The notes: generated by a model not told the origin, from the sequence alone. DNA of 64,000 nucleotides from Stictocephala bisonia (GCA_035578905.1 JAQJVL010000568.1:486264-550263); one strand, 5' to 3'; positions 1 to 15,056 are shown, numbered from the stretch's first letter. Translations and numbers: made by a program.

Positions 1-624
1 GCAATTACTAAAAAATATGTTTTTAAGGCACATAATCTTATAAATATGAATGTGAATAGAAAAGGATGATATATTTGTTTTAAACAAATATATTGATATT
101 GTGCGAAGAATATATAACTATCTTGTAATTGTAAATACAGAAGTAAAACTGTTAAAATTATGCTTCATTGGACAATGTTTCTTTTTACATGCAACTAACT
201 GGGATTAAGGCATGATTGTCACACAAATATTTAAAATTCGATTAACACGACTTGGTATGATCATAGAGGAAAAATAAAAAAAAAATTGTAAACGCAAATA
301 AGCTACGTTTTTAATTTAATTGTGTTTTAATAAGATATAAACATTAATTAATTAGTACTCTGAGAGCAATTAAATAATTAATGAGAGAAACTGTTTTGTA
401 TGAAAAAAGAGGGTTGTGGTATAAGTTTAGCACACAAATATGACTAAGTTGGTATCACTGGTTTGTGTTGTCATCAGATGATGGAAAAAATAGCCCTTTT
501 ATGGGCTTAACATTATATTTAACGATGTCAGAGCTTCTTAAAAACTATACATTGGTTGACAAGTGTTATGTAATTATTATTATTTTTTTATTGAATGTAA
601 AAAAACTGCTAATATATACTCTAG

Positions 625-960
625 AATAGCCAAAGTCTACGTAGAAGGCTGGATTAACCGTGGACAAGTTTATACGTGGACATAACACTTTAAAAGTGGT
701 CGAGAACCAATGACTAATAAACACCGTTCTGGCAGGTTTTTTAAAGTTTCAACCTCTTCTCTTGAAACTCAAGTTGATGACATTATTCCTGTCAACAACC
801 TACTCAGATATTCATTTGAACAATGTTAAGCACTACTGGGGAGAGATACGTCGTGGATTTCAGAGGTGAGGTTGATTGTCGTTCTGTTGTTGCAAGGTTT
901 AACCGTGATATATCTGATAATCTGTGAAACCATTGATTAAAAGGGCTAGGAGGTACTGCC
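625..960 (+). pseudogene. Decayed mariner/Tc1-type transposase N-terminal fragment
   Basis: In one + frame, near 690-735, the sequence reads FKSGREPMTNKHRSGR. This matches the conserved linker after the first helix-turn-helix of mariner transposases (FKsGre...rsGRP). Stops interrupt it on both sides, and no DDE catalytic part was found. Confidence 0.55.
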
Positions 961-1821
961 TGAAATTAATATTTTTGGTCAACAGCAGGGGGCTTAATGA
1001 GGAAATAATTAATGACAAGGATGTCATTTAAATTATGATAAACTGTCTTCAACATCGAGGCAAAGATTTCCTTACAGCTGGTAACCCGTTGGGCCGGCTA
1101 CATAAATGTTTATGGGGTATAGTTTAAAATTAAGCAAAGCCTTTTTTTAACAATTAACTGTTTTTCTCTAGGTCAGCTGTGTAACTTTAATTACTGAATG
1201 ATATTCGTACACTATAGAATTAAGACACAATAAGTTAAAAAATGTTACTACAGACTTCTTATTTTTTCATATTACATCTAACGACACTTTCTCCACTAAT
1301 TCGACGAAACTTGAATAATTATGATATGCAAAATATATACTTGAAATTACGGATAGCTCAAAGTAAACCATGGTATTGTTAAGTGACCTCACTAATAGTG
1401 CGAGACCATTCATAACTTGAACACGTTACATAAAGCTACATTACGATTGGCTTTCGTACTAAAAAAAGAAGCTTTTCATATTCTACAAAAACATATATTT
1501 AATTTTTGAAGTGGTTTGTTGAAAATGTATTAGAACTTTAAATGTGTTCTTAACAATAAATGAATAACAACCTAAAAAATAAAGCCTTGAGATACATCGA
1601 ATAAACTTGAGGTGTTATTAAAACTTTTAGTTGGGATCGTGAATTTTATAATTCCATGTGCGAGGTGATCAATGGACTTATATTCCTGAAACTTTTTGTT
1701 GTTATTTTTTAGATTTATGTAAATAAAAAATATATTGTCATCTTTGATGCACGTTTTTAAGAGCTCCATATATGCTTATGGGGAATTAATAAAATAAATA
1801 AATATACAACAGATATATACA

Positions 1822-2093
1822 ATACTATAATTTATCATAACATACTAAAGAGTAAATATAGTATGAGAAAATTATTAAAGTTTATAATATTATACTTATT
1901 AGATGCGAATAGAAAAAATATGGTAGCAGTAAAATTGTATTATTTTTATTATTTACAATACTATAATATATTATAATATACTAAAGAGTAAATACAGTAT
2001 GAGCCAATTATTAAAGTTTATAATATTATACTTATTAGATGCGAATGGAAAAAATATGGTAGCAGTAAAATTGTATTGTTTTTATTATTTCAA
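1822..2093. repeat. Tandem duplication, two ~136-bp units
   Basis: The motif ACTAAAGAGTAAATA recurs at 1844 and 1980, with close matches through TAGATGCGAATRGAAAAAA in both units. It is AT-rich and non-coding. Confidence 0.75.
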
Positions 2094-4728
2094 TTAGTTT
2101 ATATATATGGAATTCCAAAATGAATAATTTAAATGTGTGCAATTGCGTGGTAATATCACGCCTCACTTCTTGTCAATTGAAATATAATTGGAATAATATA
2201 ATGAAGTGATTGTGCCATTCATTTGTGAACACAATTTGCACCTAGTTATTGGTATATTAAACGTTAATTTAACATGAAATTGTTATTTGCCATACCCAAT
2301 ATATCGCTTCGATGTAAGAATGAAATTACTGTATTTAATAAATAAACTGAGTTTAATGTATGATTTCATTGAAAGTTTACCTAGAAAAACTGTATAAAAT
2401 TACAAAACTAGTTTTGTTTAAAAATAGAGTGCTTAATGGTGGCTTTGTAAAATTATGGCTTTGCTAATTTTTTAGTAAAATCCTATTACCATACGAGAAC
2501 TCTTTTATACGTGTGAGTTACAATAATGAAGAGCATACCTAAATATTTTAAGGTGTTTTTTACCCCAGAATTGTACTTTTTAGACATGTATCTGATCAGC
2601 TTGTTCTACACGAAATATTTATAATTATATACATTCTAATTTTTGTAAATCTACAATTTAGGTATTTGCGCAATTCCCAGGTTTATAAACATAAGCGTAT
2701 TGTAGCAGAAAACTTAATACTCTGAGATACTTAATAAATCGTTGCTATTCTTCAACAGTGGGAAAAAATAAAATAAAACAAAAAAAAATACAATTTAAAA
2801 ACTTTTTCTTATCACTATTTATAGTAGTTATTTTAATCGTTACCAAATAATGTATTACTAAAATGTATGACTTTTTATTAATAATACATATATATGTTTC
2901 CTTTTCGTATAAAAACAATGGTTAGCAGATTTTATAGGATGATTCAGGGTTAATAAATATTACTTATATACTTGGATGTGTCCAGATAAATGTTTATATA
3001 AAAAAACGGTCCTTTAGCATAAAATATTTATAATATAATTTAATGTTATTTTAACTTTTTCAGAAAACTATATTTCCAAAATATTTTGTGAGTTGAAATA
3101 TTAAATTGTAGTCAATGTAAAATCGATTTACATCCAAAGAATAAATAAAAAGAATAAGGAAATTTATATACTGTTATCACTTTAAAATTTACGCACTATC
3201 CAACCAAACGTAAATAAAAATGAATGAGATGTAACTCTGTTGGGAAATCAAAATAAAATAGATGTGGATCCATCAAATATTATCCAATAAGAAAACGTCA
3301 GGCAGTTGTAATATTTTGTCATCTGACATTTTGAAGTGGAACGTCATCTGGTTTAGGAACCCCTAGCTACACGATAATTTGCTAAACAATTAATTGTAAG
3401 ATTTATTCCCTTATTTTAGCAATTTTCATTAAACTACAAATAGAAAAATTATCACTAAAGAGCTTGTAAATATAATAAACTATCCAAACATATACACAAA
3501 TACACGTTCTAAAACAAAATAATACAAGTAGATTTTTAACTTATAAAGTTCCTTATTAGAGTAATTTAAATACAGTGAAACAGATAGTTGCCACATTAGT
3601 AATAAATATATTATTTTAAAAGTAAATACAAACATATATGACACAAAATTCTATTCTCATACCACTTCTAGTTTTATTTAATATAATAAATAGAATAGTT
3701 ACAAATTGTTTGGCTTTTAACTGTCAGAAAAAGTATTTTTTAAGCCACTATCTCTCATAAAAACGAGTTGGGACTAAGGATAACTTACCGAAAAAATCTG
3801 AAATATTTATATTTTATTTAAAAGTAAATCTACATGAAATTAACTTATATATTTACTTATAACAAAAAAAGTTATGTGCAAAAAATGTATACGTTATCTT
3901 TTTAGTTTGACGAACAAAAAAATCAGACAACTTCTAATAACAGTAATAAACGATATGCGTTTTGTGTTGGCGTACAATTTGGGCTTATGAAGGAATGCAC
4001 AGCCTAGTATTTGTGTTAAGAAGTACCCTTAGTAATAAGTCATGTAGTAAGAATGTTCGGCAGTCTGAAGATATTGCCTCAGCACAGACGACTTAAGTCT
4101 GAAAAAAACTAAAAAAAAATGTACTCCAGAAAAATGGCTAAAACTACTATTTATTTTAGGAGGTCCATTCTACATTAGACATGGTAGTGGTCATTTGAGG
4201 AAGTGTGTGATAGAACCTTTTTGGATTTTTCGGAACCTTATCTAGTGTTCTATATTAATTTAAAATTTTATGAATATGATTCTAAGATAAAGTTGATATA
4301 AATGACATAATTTATTGTATACTTATATTATGAATGATTGATTAATAGTAAATAATCATACGTTTTTTGTCTTTAGTAAGTAAGTATGTGTAATTTTTCT
4401 TCATTTTCTCCCACCATCCATTTTTAAATGGCGATTAACTGATTATTTAGTATGCAGATTCCAATATAAAACATGTTGTGTCAAATAAAAACTGTCTGTG
4501 TGGTTTTGAATACTGTTAAGATATCTGTGTAGGACACGTGTTTTAATGTGTTTTTGGTATGTTTTTGTTCTTTTCAAATCTATACAAAAAAATAAACAGC
4601 CTAAATCCATATTTAATTTGACATAATGTTATTTGGATTTTGTACATATATTGTAGCTTTGAGCAAAGTGAAATTAACTTTGATAAATTAAAACTTTTTA
4701 ATGTTGACTATTTATTATGGTTAATTAT

Positions 4729-5085
4729 AAGTCGGCGCTGGTGGTGCAGTGCTTTAACACAGCTACATGGGGACAAAGTGATTGTGAGATTGTAGGCGAT
4801 AGGTTCCATGCTCGGATCTCTTAATACCATCACGGCGTCCGCTCAGTGGTTGCCATCAACGTAGACACTACTAGAGAAGTCTGGAGTGTCCGTAATCAGA
4901 CCAACACTCGTGGTTCGGATTCCACGTAAAGCTGTAGGTCCCATAGTTGCCCTGGCTATTGGGCTATTAATAAATAGTCCTTTCTGAGCTAAGTTGAACT
5001 CAGATAGTAACAATGACTACACTCGTTCATCTACACTCATCACACTCATTCACTCATCATATTCGCCCATATCTCTACGATCGGC
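4729..5085 (+). mobile_element. tRNA-type SINE (family S), copy 1
   Basis: It starts GTCGGCGCTGGTGGTGCAGT, with an A-box-like TGGTGCAGTG and a B-box-like GGTTCCATGC about 50 bp later. Its first ~215 bp recur in reverse at 30437-30721 and partly at 58590-58750. The 3' part (from TAGTTGCCC) is not shared by the other copies. Confidence 0.55.
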
Positions 5086-6479
5086 GTCTTAGAGATGAAT
5101 AATGAATAATGGAATTTATTTGAGTTAATATAGGTTTTCTTTGTTACGTGGAATAAGCTGAGTGTTCATTAATCACTTAAGCAAAGTGTGGGTTGACTGT
5201 TAGAAGGCAGCACATGTAAGGGAGGAATTTGTTAAAAAATATCTTGTGTATTTGTAATTAATTCACCTGGTGGTAAATTAATTACTTACCTTCAACATTC
5301 CTTTAGTAATAATTATTTGCGTAATTAAATATAACATTGAAATAGCATAACTTTTCGGTAATAATACCTAAGTTAGCTATCCTTAAATGTTATATTTATT
5401 ATTATTTTGTTTTATGTAATAAAATCCATCTGTTAGCATTTACTTATGGACAAAATGAGAATTTAGAATGTACAGTGTATCTAATAACAGCTTCACGTTA
5501 CGCCTTGTAAAATTTTTTGCTACGTAGATTGAAATATATAGATGGTTAAAGTTGCCTTCAACCAATTTCATTGATGTAAGGAAATATATTTGTAGATTAA
5601 AAATAAATTTTATACAATAATTTTACATTATGTTTTGAATATTAATAAATAGAACTAGAGAAAAAGAAAAATTATCACATATATTTCATAACTTTCATTT
5701 AGATTTGATAACCTTCTCTTCGATTCTCAGGATATTTTTAGAAGTAATAAACACTTAATTGTTCTGATGTAAAAAATGCATTAACGTAAGATACAAAATG
5801 TTTAAAACACACAATTTAAAATTAACTGGAGGCCCATACTGTTTCCAGATTCTTAATTAAATAATTAATGATAAAAATGCTAATAAACGGATTAAGATTT
5901 GTAGTAAAAGATGATTTTCCTAATGATCTAACGTAGCAATTTTACTGTCCTAGGATTACCCTCGTAGCACCAAGAAAGTTTTGAATTTATGAAACAGTCA
6001 ATGGACTGACAAATGTTTTAATAATTAATTTAATAAACCTTTTTTGTTTATTATACATTTAATTTTGTAAGAAAATACTAAATTTACCAAATTATTACAT
6101 TCATAATTATACTTATATTAAATTTGTTCCTGCAGTTTTTGAACGTGAAGTTCGTAAACTTTAAAAGTAAAGCAGATTGAAAGATAATCACTAAAGGCAC
6201 ATTTATGTAAGGCTGTATTGAATACATGTAAACCAATGTAAGTTGGCTGACCAATTTTCATTACCGATAATGTTGTGTGATAAATCAAGACTGTAGTTAA
6301 CACAAATTGAGCTATTTTATAAACGGCACTTTCTGATTTATTCAATGCATAATATTTAATATAGCAATAAAAGGAAAAAATTTGTTAAGTTTAGAATAAA
6401 TATAATTACTGCATTGTTGAAATTTAGAAATGTTGAAACTAAATTAATAGATTTAAGAGCTTCTAATCTGTATGTGTGT

Positions 6480-6480
<1 letters not shown>

Positions 6481-6514
<34 letters not shown>
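6481..6514. repeat. Poly(T) tract
   Basis: About 34 consecutive T. It could be the poly(A) tail of a minus-strand retroposon, but no body is recognisable beside it. Confidence 0.8.
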
Positions 6515-7199
6515 CAAGGAAGCAAAATTTTTTACAATTCAATATTTAGTTTTTTTTATCTTGTTTTCTTTTATATTATAATATTTATGTGTTTTTTTTT
6601 AATTCCCTCAAGCTGAAAAATTTCCTTTATATGTTTATAAATATATTAAATTTATGAAAACATAATATCCTACTATAGTTTTGATATAGGTTTTATTTAA
6701 ATATTTTTAAGTAAGCAAAAAAAACCATTCCTGCAATAAATGTTCAATCATTTATAAAAATAAAACTAAACATTCGGTTTCCTGTACACAGTCACATGTA
6801 CCTCTGTTATTAATGGCGTTTGAGGAATGGATTGTTATATCCACATGCCAGTGGGTGTGTTTCATTATATATCAAAGTGTATTGGATGTGCTGAATTGAT
6901 GTTGATATTTTTACTTTGATAATCTACACGTGAGTAGTTAAAAATAACTCTTTCATACTGTATCTATATTTACTACTGTTTTGTAGCTTGCTATAAGAGC
7001 TCTTTGCTCCAAAAAAGTATTATCAGCACGATGTTATTTAATTCCAAATCACAGGTTTTAGTAGTAGCTGTAAAGTTTTTTCGTAAATATAATTTTCAAT
7101 AATTGATATCCCCTGAAAACCTAATTAAATATAATTAATTTCTAAAATCCCACGGTCAAGCAAATTATTTAAAATTATGTGTCTTTGTAAGATAATTTT

Positions 7200-7470
7200 T
7201 GACAGAGAGATATACAACAAACAGGGGAATTTACCAACGTTTCGGACTCGATTCAGTGGGCCATCATCAGGCTAATCTATTGTAGATACCATGTACTGCC
7301 TATGTTCGCTTCACTCACTTTAACGTCTAATGTAATAGATACATTTTTAAACACTACCAGTAGATGTTTATTACATCTCGTGACGATTGCTTTGATTGAC
7401 TCAAAGTCTAGAACTTGTAAAAATATAGTGCGTTCTAGTCTATCGTAACTGGTATTCATGTGGTACCTAG
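7200..7470. mobile_element. Unidentified dispersed-repeat fragment with ACGTTTCG...CATCATCAG motif
   Basis: It contains AACGTTTCGGACTCGATTC followed by GGGCCATCATCAGG. This spacing resembles ACGTTTCG...GGCATCCTCAG in the foldback MITE elsewhere in the window. A 60-codon minus-strand ORF overlaps it, but no protein family was recognised. Confidence 0.3.
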
Positions 7471-7473
7471 TTC

Positions 7474-7505
<32 letters not shown>
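7474..7505. repeat. (GAT)n microsatellite
   Basis: About ten GAT triplets directly after the fragment above. Confidence 0.85.
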
Positions 7506-8445
7506 CGTTAACGTTAAACGTAACGTTTTTTTATTTATTTGCTCATAATACTGTTATTGTATAATAATTACTGGTACAAACCAATATTTAAAGTTTAGCG
7601 CAATTTTAAATTTCATTCAATTGGAATGTTCAGTTGATACTAAGTTTGTAATATTGTTGTATTTAGTACAATTTATATGCTATTTCAATCTCGTCAAAGT
7701 TAACCAAGTAATTTTACCAACTTAGGTTTTTCTGTACAGTTCATAAAAATGTACGTTCTTTTACGTTAAATTTTGGAAATAAAAAATAAAATGTTCATAC
7801 ATAGTGAATAGTTTTATTTTCGAACTAGAAATTAACAAGTTACTAAACATTTTTTGTATTAAAATGTTTATAGTTTGTTTTACCTAGTACATATTGAAAT
7901 AATAATGTGTGTTCTCTTTCCTACTTATTAAAAGCCTCTTATTTTTTTGTTGTATTTTATGGTACAAATTCTCGCGAATAACTCTTTTTTCGTATAACAA
8001 AAATTATAAAAAGATTAACGTGTTTCTGTATTGTTTTTATTATCAAAGGATCGATGACTCTATTTCATAACATCTTTTTTATGACTGAATATTTGATCAG
8101 ATACTGATGGAATTCAGAATTTAAAAACTAATCCAATCGAATACTCTTTGTATAAACACAATGTCCTTAAGTTACTATAAGACTATTTTATGTTGCAATA
8201 CATCTAAAAGTGTTGGGTAACAATTATGCTGTGAGATAATTTCTGTGAATTGTATTTTAAATTATCAATATTTAAAGTCTCAAAAGATATTTGTTTGTTG
8301 TCGCTAGTAGCATCTATTAAATCCTTAATGACACATTTATTATGCTCCTAATTTGATTGATGTTTAGTTGAGTACTTTTTCATGATAACAAATAATTAGA
8401 AAAAGTATATATATGTATAACATTTCTTAGTAAAAGATTTATAAA

Positions 8446-9830
8446 TCTACAGTAATGGACAACCACCATGTTTGTTGATAATAGATCGAATGTTTGTTGT
8501 TTTATAGATCTACAGTAATGGACAACCACCAGTTTGTTGATAAGAGATCGAATGTTTGTTGTTTTATAAATCTACAGTAATGGACAACCACCATGTTTGT
8601 TGATAAGAGATCGAATGTTTGTTGTTTTAAAAATCTACAGTCATGAACAACCACCATGTTTGTTGATAAGAGATCGAATGTTTGTTGTTTTATAAATCTA
8701 CAGTAATGGACAACCACCTTGTTTGTTGATAAGAGATCGAATGTTTGTTGTTTTATAAATCTACAGTAATGGACAACCACCATGTTTGTTGATAAGAGAT
8801 CGAATGTTTGTTGTTTTATAAATCTACAGTAATGGACAACCACCATGTTTGTTGATAAGAGATCGAATGTTTGTTGTTTTATAAATCTACAGTAATGGAC
8901 AACCACCATGTTTGTTGATAAGAGATCGAATGTTTGTTGTTTTATAAATCTACAGTAATGGACAACCACCATGTTTGTTGACAAGAGATCGAATATTTGT
9001 TGTTTTATAAATCTACAGTAATGGACAACCACCATGTTTGTTGATAAGAGATCGAATGTTTGTTGTTTTAAAAATCTACAGTCATGAACAACCACCATGT
9101 TTGTTGATAAGAGATCGAATGTTTGTTGTTTTATAAATCTACAGTAATGGACAACCACCATGTTTGTTGATAAGAGATCGAATGTTTGTTGTTTTATAAA
9201 TCTACAGTAATGGACAACCACCATGTTTGTTGATAAGAGATCGAATGTTTGTTGTTTTATAAATCTACAGTAATGGACAACCACCATGTTTGTTGATAAG
9301 AGATCGAATGTTTGTTGTTTTATAAATCTACAGTAATGGACAACCAGCATGTTTGTTGATAAGAGATCGAATGTTTGTTGTTTTATAAATCTACAGTAAT
9401 GGACAACCACCATGTTTGTTGATAAGAGATCGAATGTTTGTTGTTTTATAAATCTACAGTAATGGACAACCACCATGTTTGTTGATAAGAGATCGAATGT
9501 TTGTTGTTTTATAAATCTACAGTAATGGACAACCACCATGTTTGTTGATAAGTAATGGACAACCACCATCTTAGTTGATAAGAGACCGAATGTTTGTTGT
9601 TTTATAAATCTACAGTAATGGACAACCACCATGTTTGTTGATAAGTAATTGACAACCACCATGTTTGTTGATAAGAGACCGAATGTTTGTTGTCTTATAA
9701 ATCTACAGTAATGGACAACCACCATGTTTGTTGATAAGAGATTGAATGTTTGTTGTTTTATAAATCTACAGTAATGGACAACCACAATGTTTGTTGATAA
9801 GAGATTGAATGTTTGTTGTGTCATACAGTT
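8446..9830. repeat. 63-bp minisatellite, about 21 units
   Basis: Unit CTACAGTAATGGACAACCAC ... GATCGAATGTTTGTTGTTTT, 63 bp, repeated across 1.4 kb with few differences and two partial ~30-bp insertions near 9550 and 9645. Because 63 is a multiple of three, the minus strand keeps a 440-codon frame open. Inside it a 21-residue block repeats, with no start context, splice sites or known fold, so I treat it as non-coding. Confidence 0.92.
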
Positions 9831-11160
9831 CTCATGTAAAATATTATTAAATATCTGCTATAGGAAATTTAACTGTGACAATAATGAGCTACTTAATGAT
9901 TAAGCATATAAATGAAATAATGATCAAAAGTATATATAATCACTATAATAAAATATTAGCATTACATTAATTTAACATATGACCATAACAAATTGAACCT
10001 TAGTATAATATAATAGTACATCAGAATACTTAAATATACATTTTTTCTAGATGCTCAAACTGTAAGAATTAGTTGATATTTTATATGAATAATAGCTATT
10101 TTATAAATAAAAATTTTTACTGGAATTATTCAAATTAAAATATAAATAATTGCATCGCTAGAAATTGGAGTAAACTGGAGTTATAGGAGATCTCTTGGAT
10201 GAAAAATATTACAAAAGTTGTTCATATCTGTGAATCGTTCTAAAATATAGATGTAAAGAATAAAACAATCAATTAAGAAATAATTAAAAATGTAATTTTA
10301 TGAAACTTTATCAATGTATTTGTAATATTGTTACCATTCTTAGTATGATGTACAGTTAAAGCAATGATAACTAAAGAAAAAGTACTAGTCTTACGATTAT
10401 GGTCTTATATAATGATGGCTCTTTGTTGCTATTATATATTCAACACTTGGGAATATATATCAGAAATGCAAACAGAGGAAACAAAGATCATTTGCATCGT
10501 GAAGTGTTCTGAGCGATAATGTTATAAACATGTTATCTTTTATATTTGCTTTTTATTAGGTCAGTGTTGTTAGAAGTACAGTTAGGTACACCTCTGAAGG
10601 TTTATTAAGGTTTTAGTTGATAAACATTGTCTGTTGAATATTTGATATACAATTTTAAAATTTGTTTACTATCATAAGTGATCGATTGTCAATTAATTAA
10701 ATTAAAATCTACTGAATTTCAGTACTTTTAAAAATTATTTATAATATAATGTCATATTGGTTGAATTATTAAATACAAGTATCCAAGAGTTTAAAACATA
10801 TACTAATACAATATAAATACATTTTAAGTGGAATTTACAGATGGCTGAACCTTTACGATGGTAAATTTAAATTCTGCAATTATATTTGAAGATTAACACG
10901 TTTTTCTGGCAACAGGTTTTGAAGCTTATTTTCAGACTGTGATATTTTATTCAGTACTTAATTTTTAAGAACTATTTTAATTAGTCAAAAATACTACTCA
11001 TGCATAGAACAATGCCTGTTACCATTTTTAAGATGTATCATGACGTCTATGTGGAAAACATACTTTGCCCTTGAATATTAAAATTTTTTTTTTTAAACGT
11101 ACTTCCTTTTCCAATAAAATAAAAGAGTTTCATTAATGTATGCTGTTATGTATTTTCCTA

Positions 11161-11248
<88 letters not shown>

Positions 11249-14200
11249 AACGTTGCACATTTTAAGACTCATCCAACTACTAAAAACCTAGTTACTCCCT
11301 AGTTTTGTGAAAATATAATTTGATTTTGACTATGAAGAATGTTCAATTTAGTACTGAACATGTACAACTTTTCCAAACATATTTTAAAGCGGACACTTGA
11401 GACAATGTTTACTGTAAAAATAACTTTTACGACGGATGCAGTATTTCTATAGTTTTAGTACTGACATATTTTGAAATGTGTCCTTGAAAACTGAAGACTA
11501 GTAAATATAAAACCTTTCTTGTTTCATACAAAAGCTAAACTGATCATTCATTTTGTATCAGTTGTGAATAGTTAAAAAACTTTTTTATGATTCGTAAAGT
11601 TACTCAATTAAACTATTCGTTGATGGTTTCTATAGGGTATTCGAAATTTTTTTACAATTAAGTTTTAAAATATACTAAAACTGAAGTGTAAAATATATAA
11701 AGACTATACTATATAACATACAGAATATATTAAGACATAAATTATCTTAAGACATAGCATATATCTTAAGACTTCATAGATATGAGTCAAATTTAAGTTT
11801 TAACGTTAAGTAAATACTTAACATAAATACGAAAAGAATTTAAGTCTGTTACAATTATTTGTTATTTTTATTAATCTTAACTATTTTAACATTTCTAAAA
11901 TCCCTCACTAATAATCACTTCCTATGTTATTTCTGAATTAGTTTTAAATGTAGTATTTGATTTTCTTTTAGACACAATTTATATTTCACACGTACAATCT
12001 TACGTATTTTACACAGGAAATCTCTTATTACCTTTTTATTTATATTTGTAGGCCTTTACAAGGTAATACATTTTGATTATTTGACGTATTCATTTCTTTC
12101 TCTTAAAAAAAAATATTCACCAATACGTTAGAAGTTTTTAAAAAAACTTTATATTAATATCTTATTACAAAAAGTATATTAAAAAAATATTATTTGAGAA
12201 TAAATATATGTATGTTGTATATTAACTAATTAACAAGCTACAAAAATCATATGATTAAAGTTCACAAAAGAATATTTAAACCACCTTGCTAACAGAAGTG
12301 CCTTACCTTTGTTAGTATTTGCCTGAAAAGCCTTACCTTTGTTAGTATTTGCTTTTCAGACGTATATTTGAATCGATTACTAATTTAATAACGTTTATCA
12401 GTATTTATCGAATTAACTTTTTATATTATATTTTATATTTATATAATTTATATAAATTAAAATTTACTTCATTATTTGTAGTTTAAGCTATTTTTTTTTA
12501 ATTTAAAAACCCTGTATTGTTTTTAATTAGGGTGCATCAGACATAGCCTTATACTGTTCATTGCTTACCACAATTCATATTTATTGTTATAAAATATATT
12601 TGGCCTTAGTTGTTCTTATGGTGGACCATAGTTTAAACATATTTTTTAAGGTTCTTTATCTGTAATGATACATTTTTTAAAATACTTATTAAATAACTAG
12701 GAGGTACTTAGAAATAAAAATTAACGCACATAAAAAATGTATTACAGTAAATGTTCAATATATATATTTTTTTATCTATTCATGTCTTGGCATTTTTAAT
12801 ATAGTTGTCTTATATAGTTTACATATTTATCCCTCTAGGTTAAAGTTATTTTTTTTTTAATTCAAATAATAAGATACAGTGTCTCCCGGAACTCTCTTGA
12901 ACTGTTCATCAAAAATTGCATCATAGGTACTGACAAACATATTTCACAATATAAACATGAGTCTACGGTGACTAATTTACTGTCTGTCTATCTTCATGTG
13001 CTTTTTACAAATTATTTTATAACTCAAGAACTATTCAAGATAGAAATTTCAAATTTATTATACATATGTAGCTAAATAGGAAAAAAGTAAGTAAAATATC
13101 ATTATTTTAACTAAATACATTTCAAAATGGCAGCCTTTTAATATTTTTAATGTCAAATGTCACCAAAACCTTTATAGCTATAAAAAGGTTACTGAAGGAA
13201 AAGGTAGTTGCACAAACTATCACAGTACTGCAGCACCGTCAAGATATTACCGTACGTAAAGCAAGCACGGCAAGCTATACACTGACTGTCGTCTGGGATG
13301 CGTGACTGGCTTTCGGGCGGATGGCTGCCTCTCCGAGTAAATTACTAGCGCTCTGACTGGCATTCCGGTCGGAAACTGGCTTATTGAAGTATTTGACATA
13401 CTAAATGTAACTTGTTAGTAAACTGTTAGATAGGGTAAATATATTTTCTTTCACTTACAGTTTTTTTTAAGAAAAAACCAACCTATATTATTGTTGTATT
13501 TAGCAGAGTTTATATTTTTATTTTAATCATGCTTTCCCAGTATAATGCTATGATGAATTTATAATAAATAACTGTGTTAAGGAAAACTTTAAACATTTAA
13601 TGTGGCTATAAATGACTCCAGTAACAATAACTGTTCTAAGAATTAACGCTCTAAAATAGTTATCCAGCGCTAATGTACATAAGGTCTGTATATTTCTAAA
13701 TACTGAACTCTCTATTAATAAATTATGTAGCGAAAGCTTTTGGTCCATTATATTTGTAAAATTAAAAGCAATAGATCTGGGGTCACAAAATTAATTTTAA
13801 GAGTACATGTACACGCTAAACATTAATTTTAACTATACACTCGAATCAATGTTATATGTTCTACAATCTACAAACATGTGAATCTAAAATATAACACAGT
13901 ACAATATTTAGAGATGAGTTTTGTTTTATTATAATAAAATAAATGATACATGTGAATTATTTTCAAAAGCCGTCATTCCTAAACCGTAGGGAGTAACTTA
14001 GTTTAATGCCAGTCTGAAAATGACAAGCTATGGTCTTAATTAAAATTGTTTATTAGGTTAACCTTACTGTTGAATTATCTTTGAGGAAAACGTTTGGTAA
14101 TTATAGGGGCTGTGGAGCCAAAGGCAATTACCAAAGTCCCTTTGTGGTCAAGGGTATATTTAATTAATAGTGTTAATACACTGCTGTCAAACACAGAGTG

Positions 14201-14595
14201 GGTTTCAGAGAAATCGATCAATTGTACAATAATGGTTTACTTTATAATAATTTAAAATATACAATACCATATACAACTTATTTTATAATAATAATAATTT
14301 TAAATTCCTCATAATGACAACTAAGTTTAACTAAATCTAACTAAGTTAAAAATGCGCCTACTGAATTATAATATGTAGTTTTCTAACAAAAGATAAATAA
14401 ACTATGAGTTCTATGTGTTTTATTTCGGAAGTGTTGAATTTGATTGGCCTTCCCACTAGCACTCTGTACACTTTACCATTGTGAACACCCTATTCACCAT
14501 CCATTTATGATTAGCCTACGACAAGGAATTTGGAACTCTCATTATACTCTTACTCTCACTAGCTGTTTTTTTTACTTTGTTTAGGTGTAATTATT
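9831..14595. other. Non-genic AT-rich stretch
   Basis: No coding region is supported. It contains the CA/TA microsatellite, a small 36-bp direct duplication at about 12300-12355 (CCTTACCTTTGTTAGTATTT twice), and a slightly GC-richer unidentified patch at 13200-13385. Confidence 0.5.
11162..11248. repeat. (CA)n(TA)n microsatellite
   Basis: About 33 CA followed by about 10 TA dinucleotides. Confidence 0.95.
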
Positions 14596-15056
14596 TATAC
14601 AGGGTGGACAACAAATATGGAAACGCTATCACAACAACAACGTTATTTCTTTCCACAGACAATTTTATAGTATATTTTTTTTTATAATTGTGTACAATAA
14701 AGTATCCTTTTCGATCAAAATAATTTACTTAAAACCATTAAACAGCGGAGAAATAATATTGTTCAAATAATTTACATTGACATTTAAATGACCGCTACTC
14801 TGGAAAGGATAAGCCTTTCGAAGTCCAGTTTGTGGCACCTTATTTGTCATGAATAGACCTTTTATTTGATACCAAACCTAGCCTTACGTTGAAGATTTGC
14901 ATTCAACTCCTCGTGGACCGTCCCCCTGAAAAGTTGAAATGTCGTCAATGGCGTCAAAAAGTATGTTCTTTGTAACCATGACAACGTAAGAGATTTCACT
15001 TTTACAAGTGAAGTCATACAAAAGTTATGACAGTATACATATGTTTCCAACCTGTA
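14596..15056. mobile_element. Probable Tc1/mariner-like MITE
   Basis: The left end TACAGGGTGGACAACAAATA and the right end, reading inward as TACAGGTTGGAAACATATG, are imperfect inverted repeats flanked by TA. The cacagggtg-type start is usual for Tc1/mariner superfamily ends. No transposase is recognisable inside, and the 62-codon minus ORF is not a known family. Confidence 0.4.

Noticed and set aside
8502..9824. 440-codon minus-strand ORF with a 21-residue repeat
   Set aside because: The open frame follows from the 63-bp unit length. There is no recognisable start, splice context or fold.
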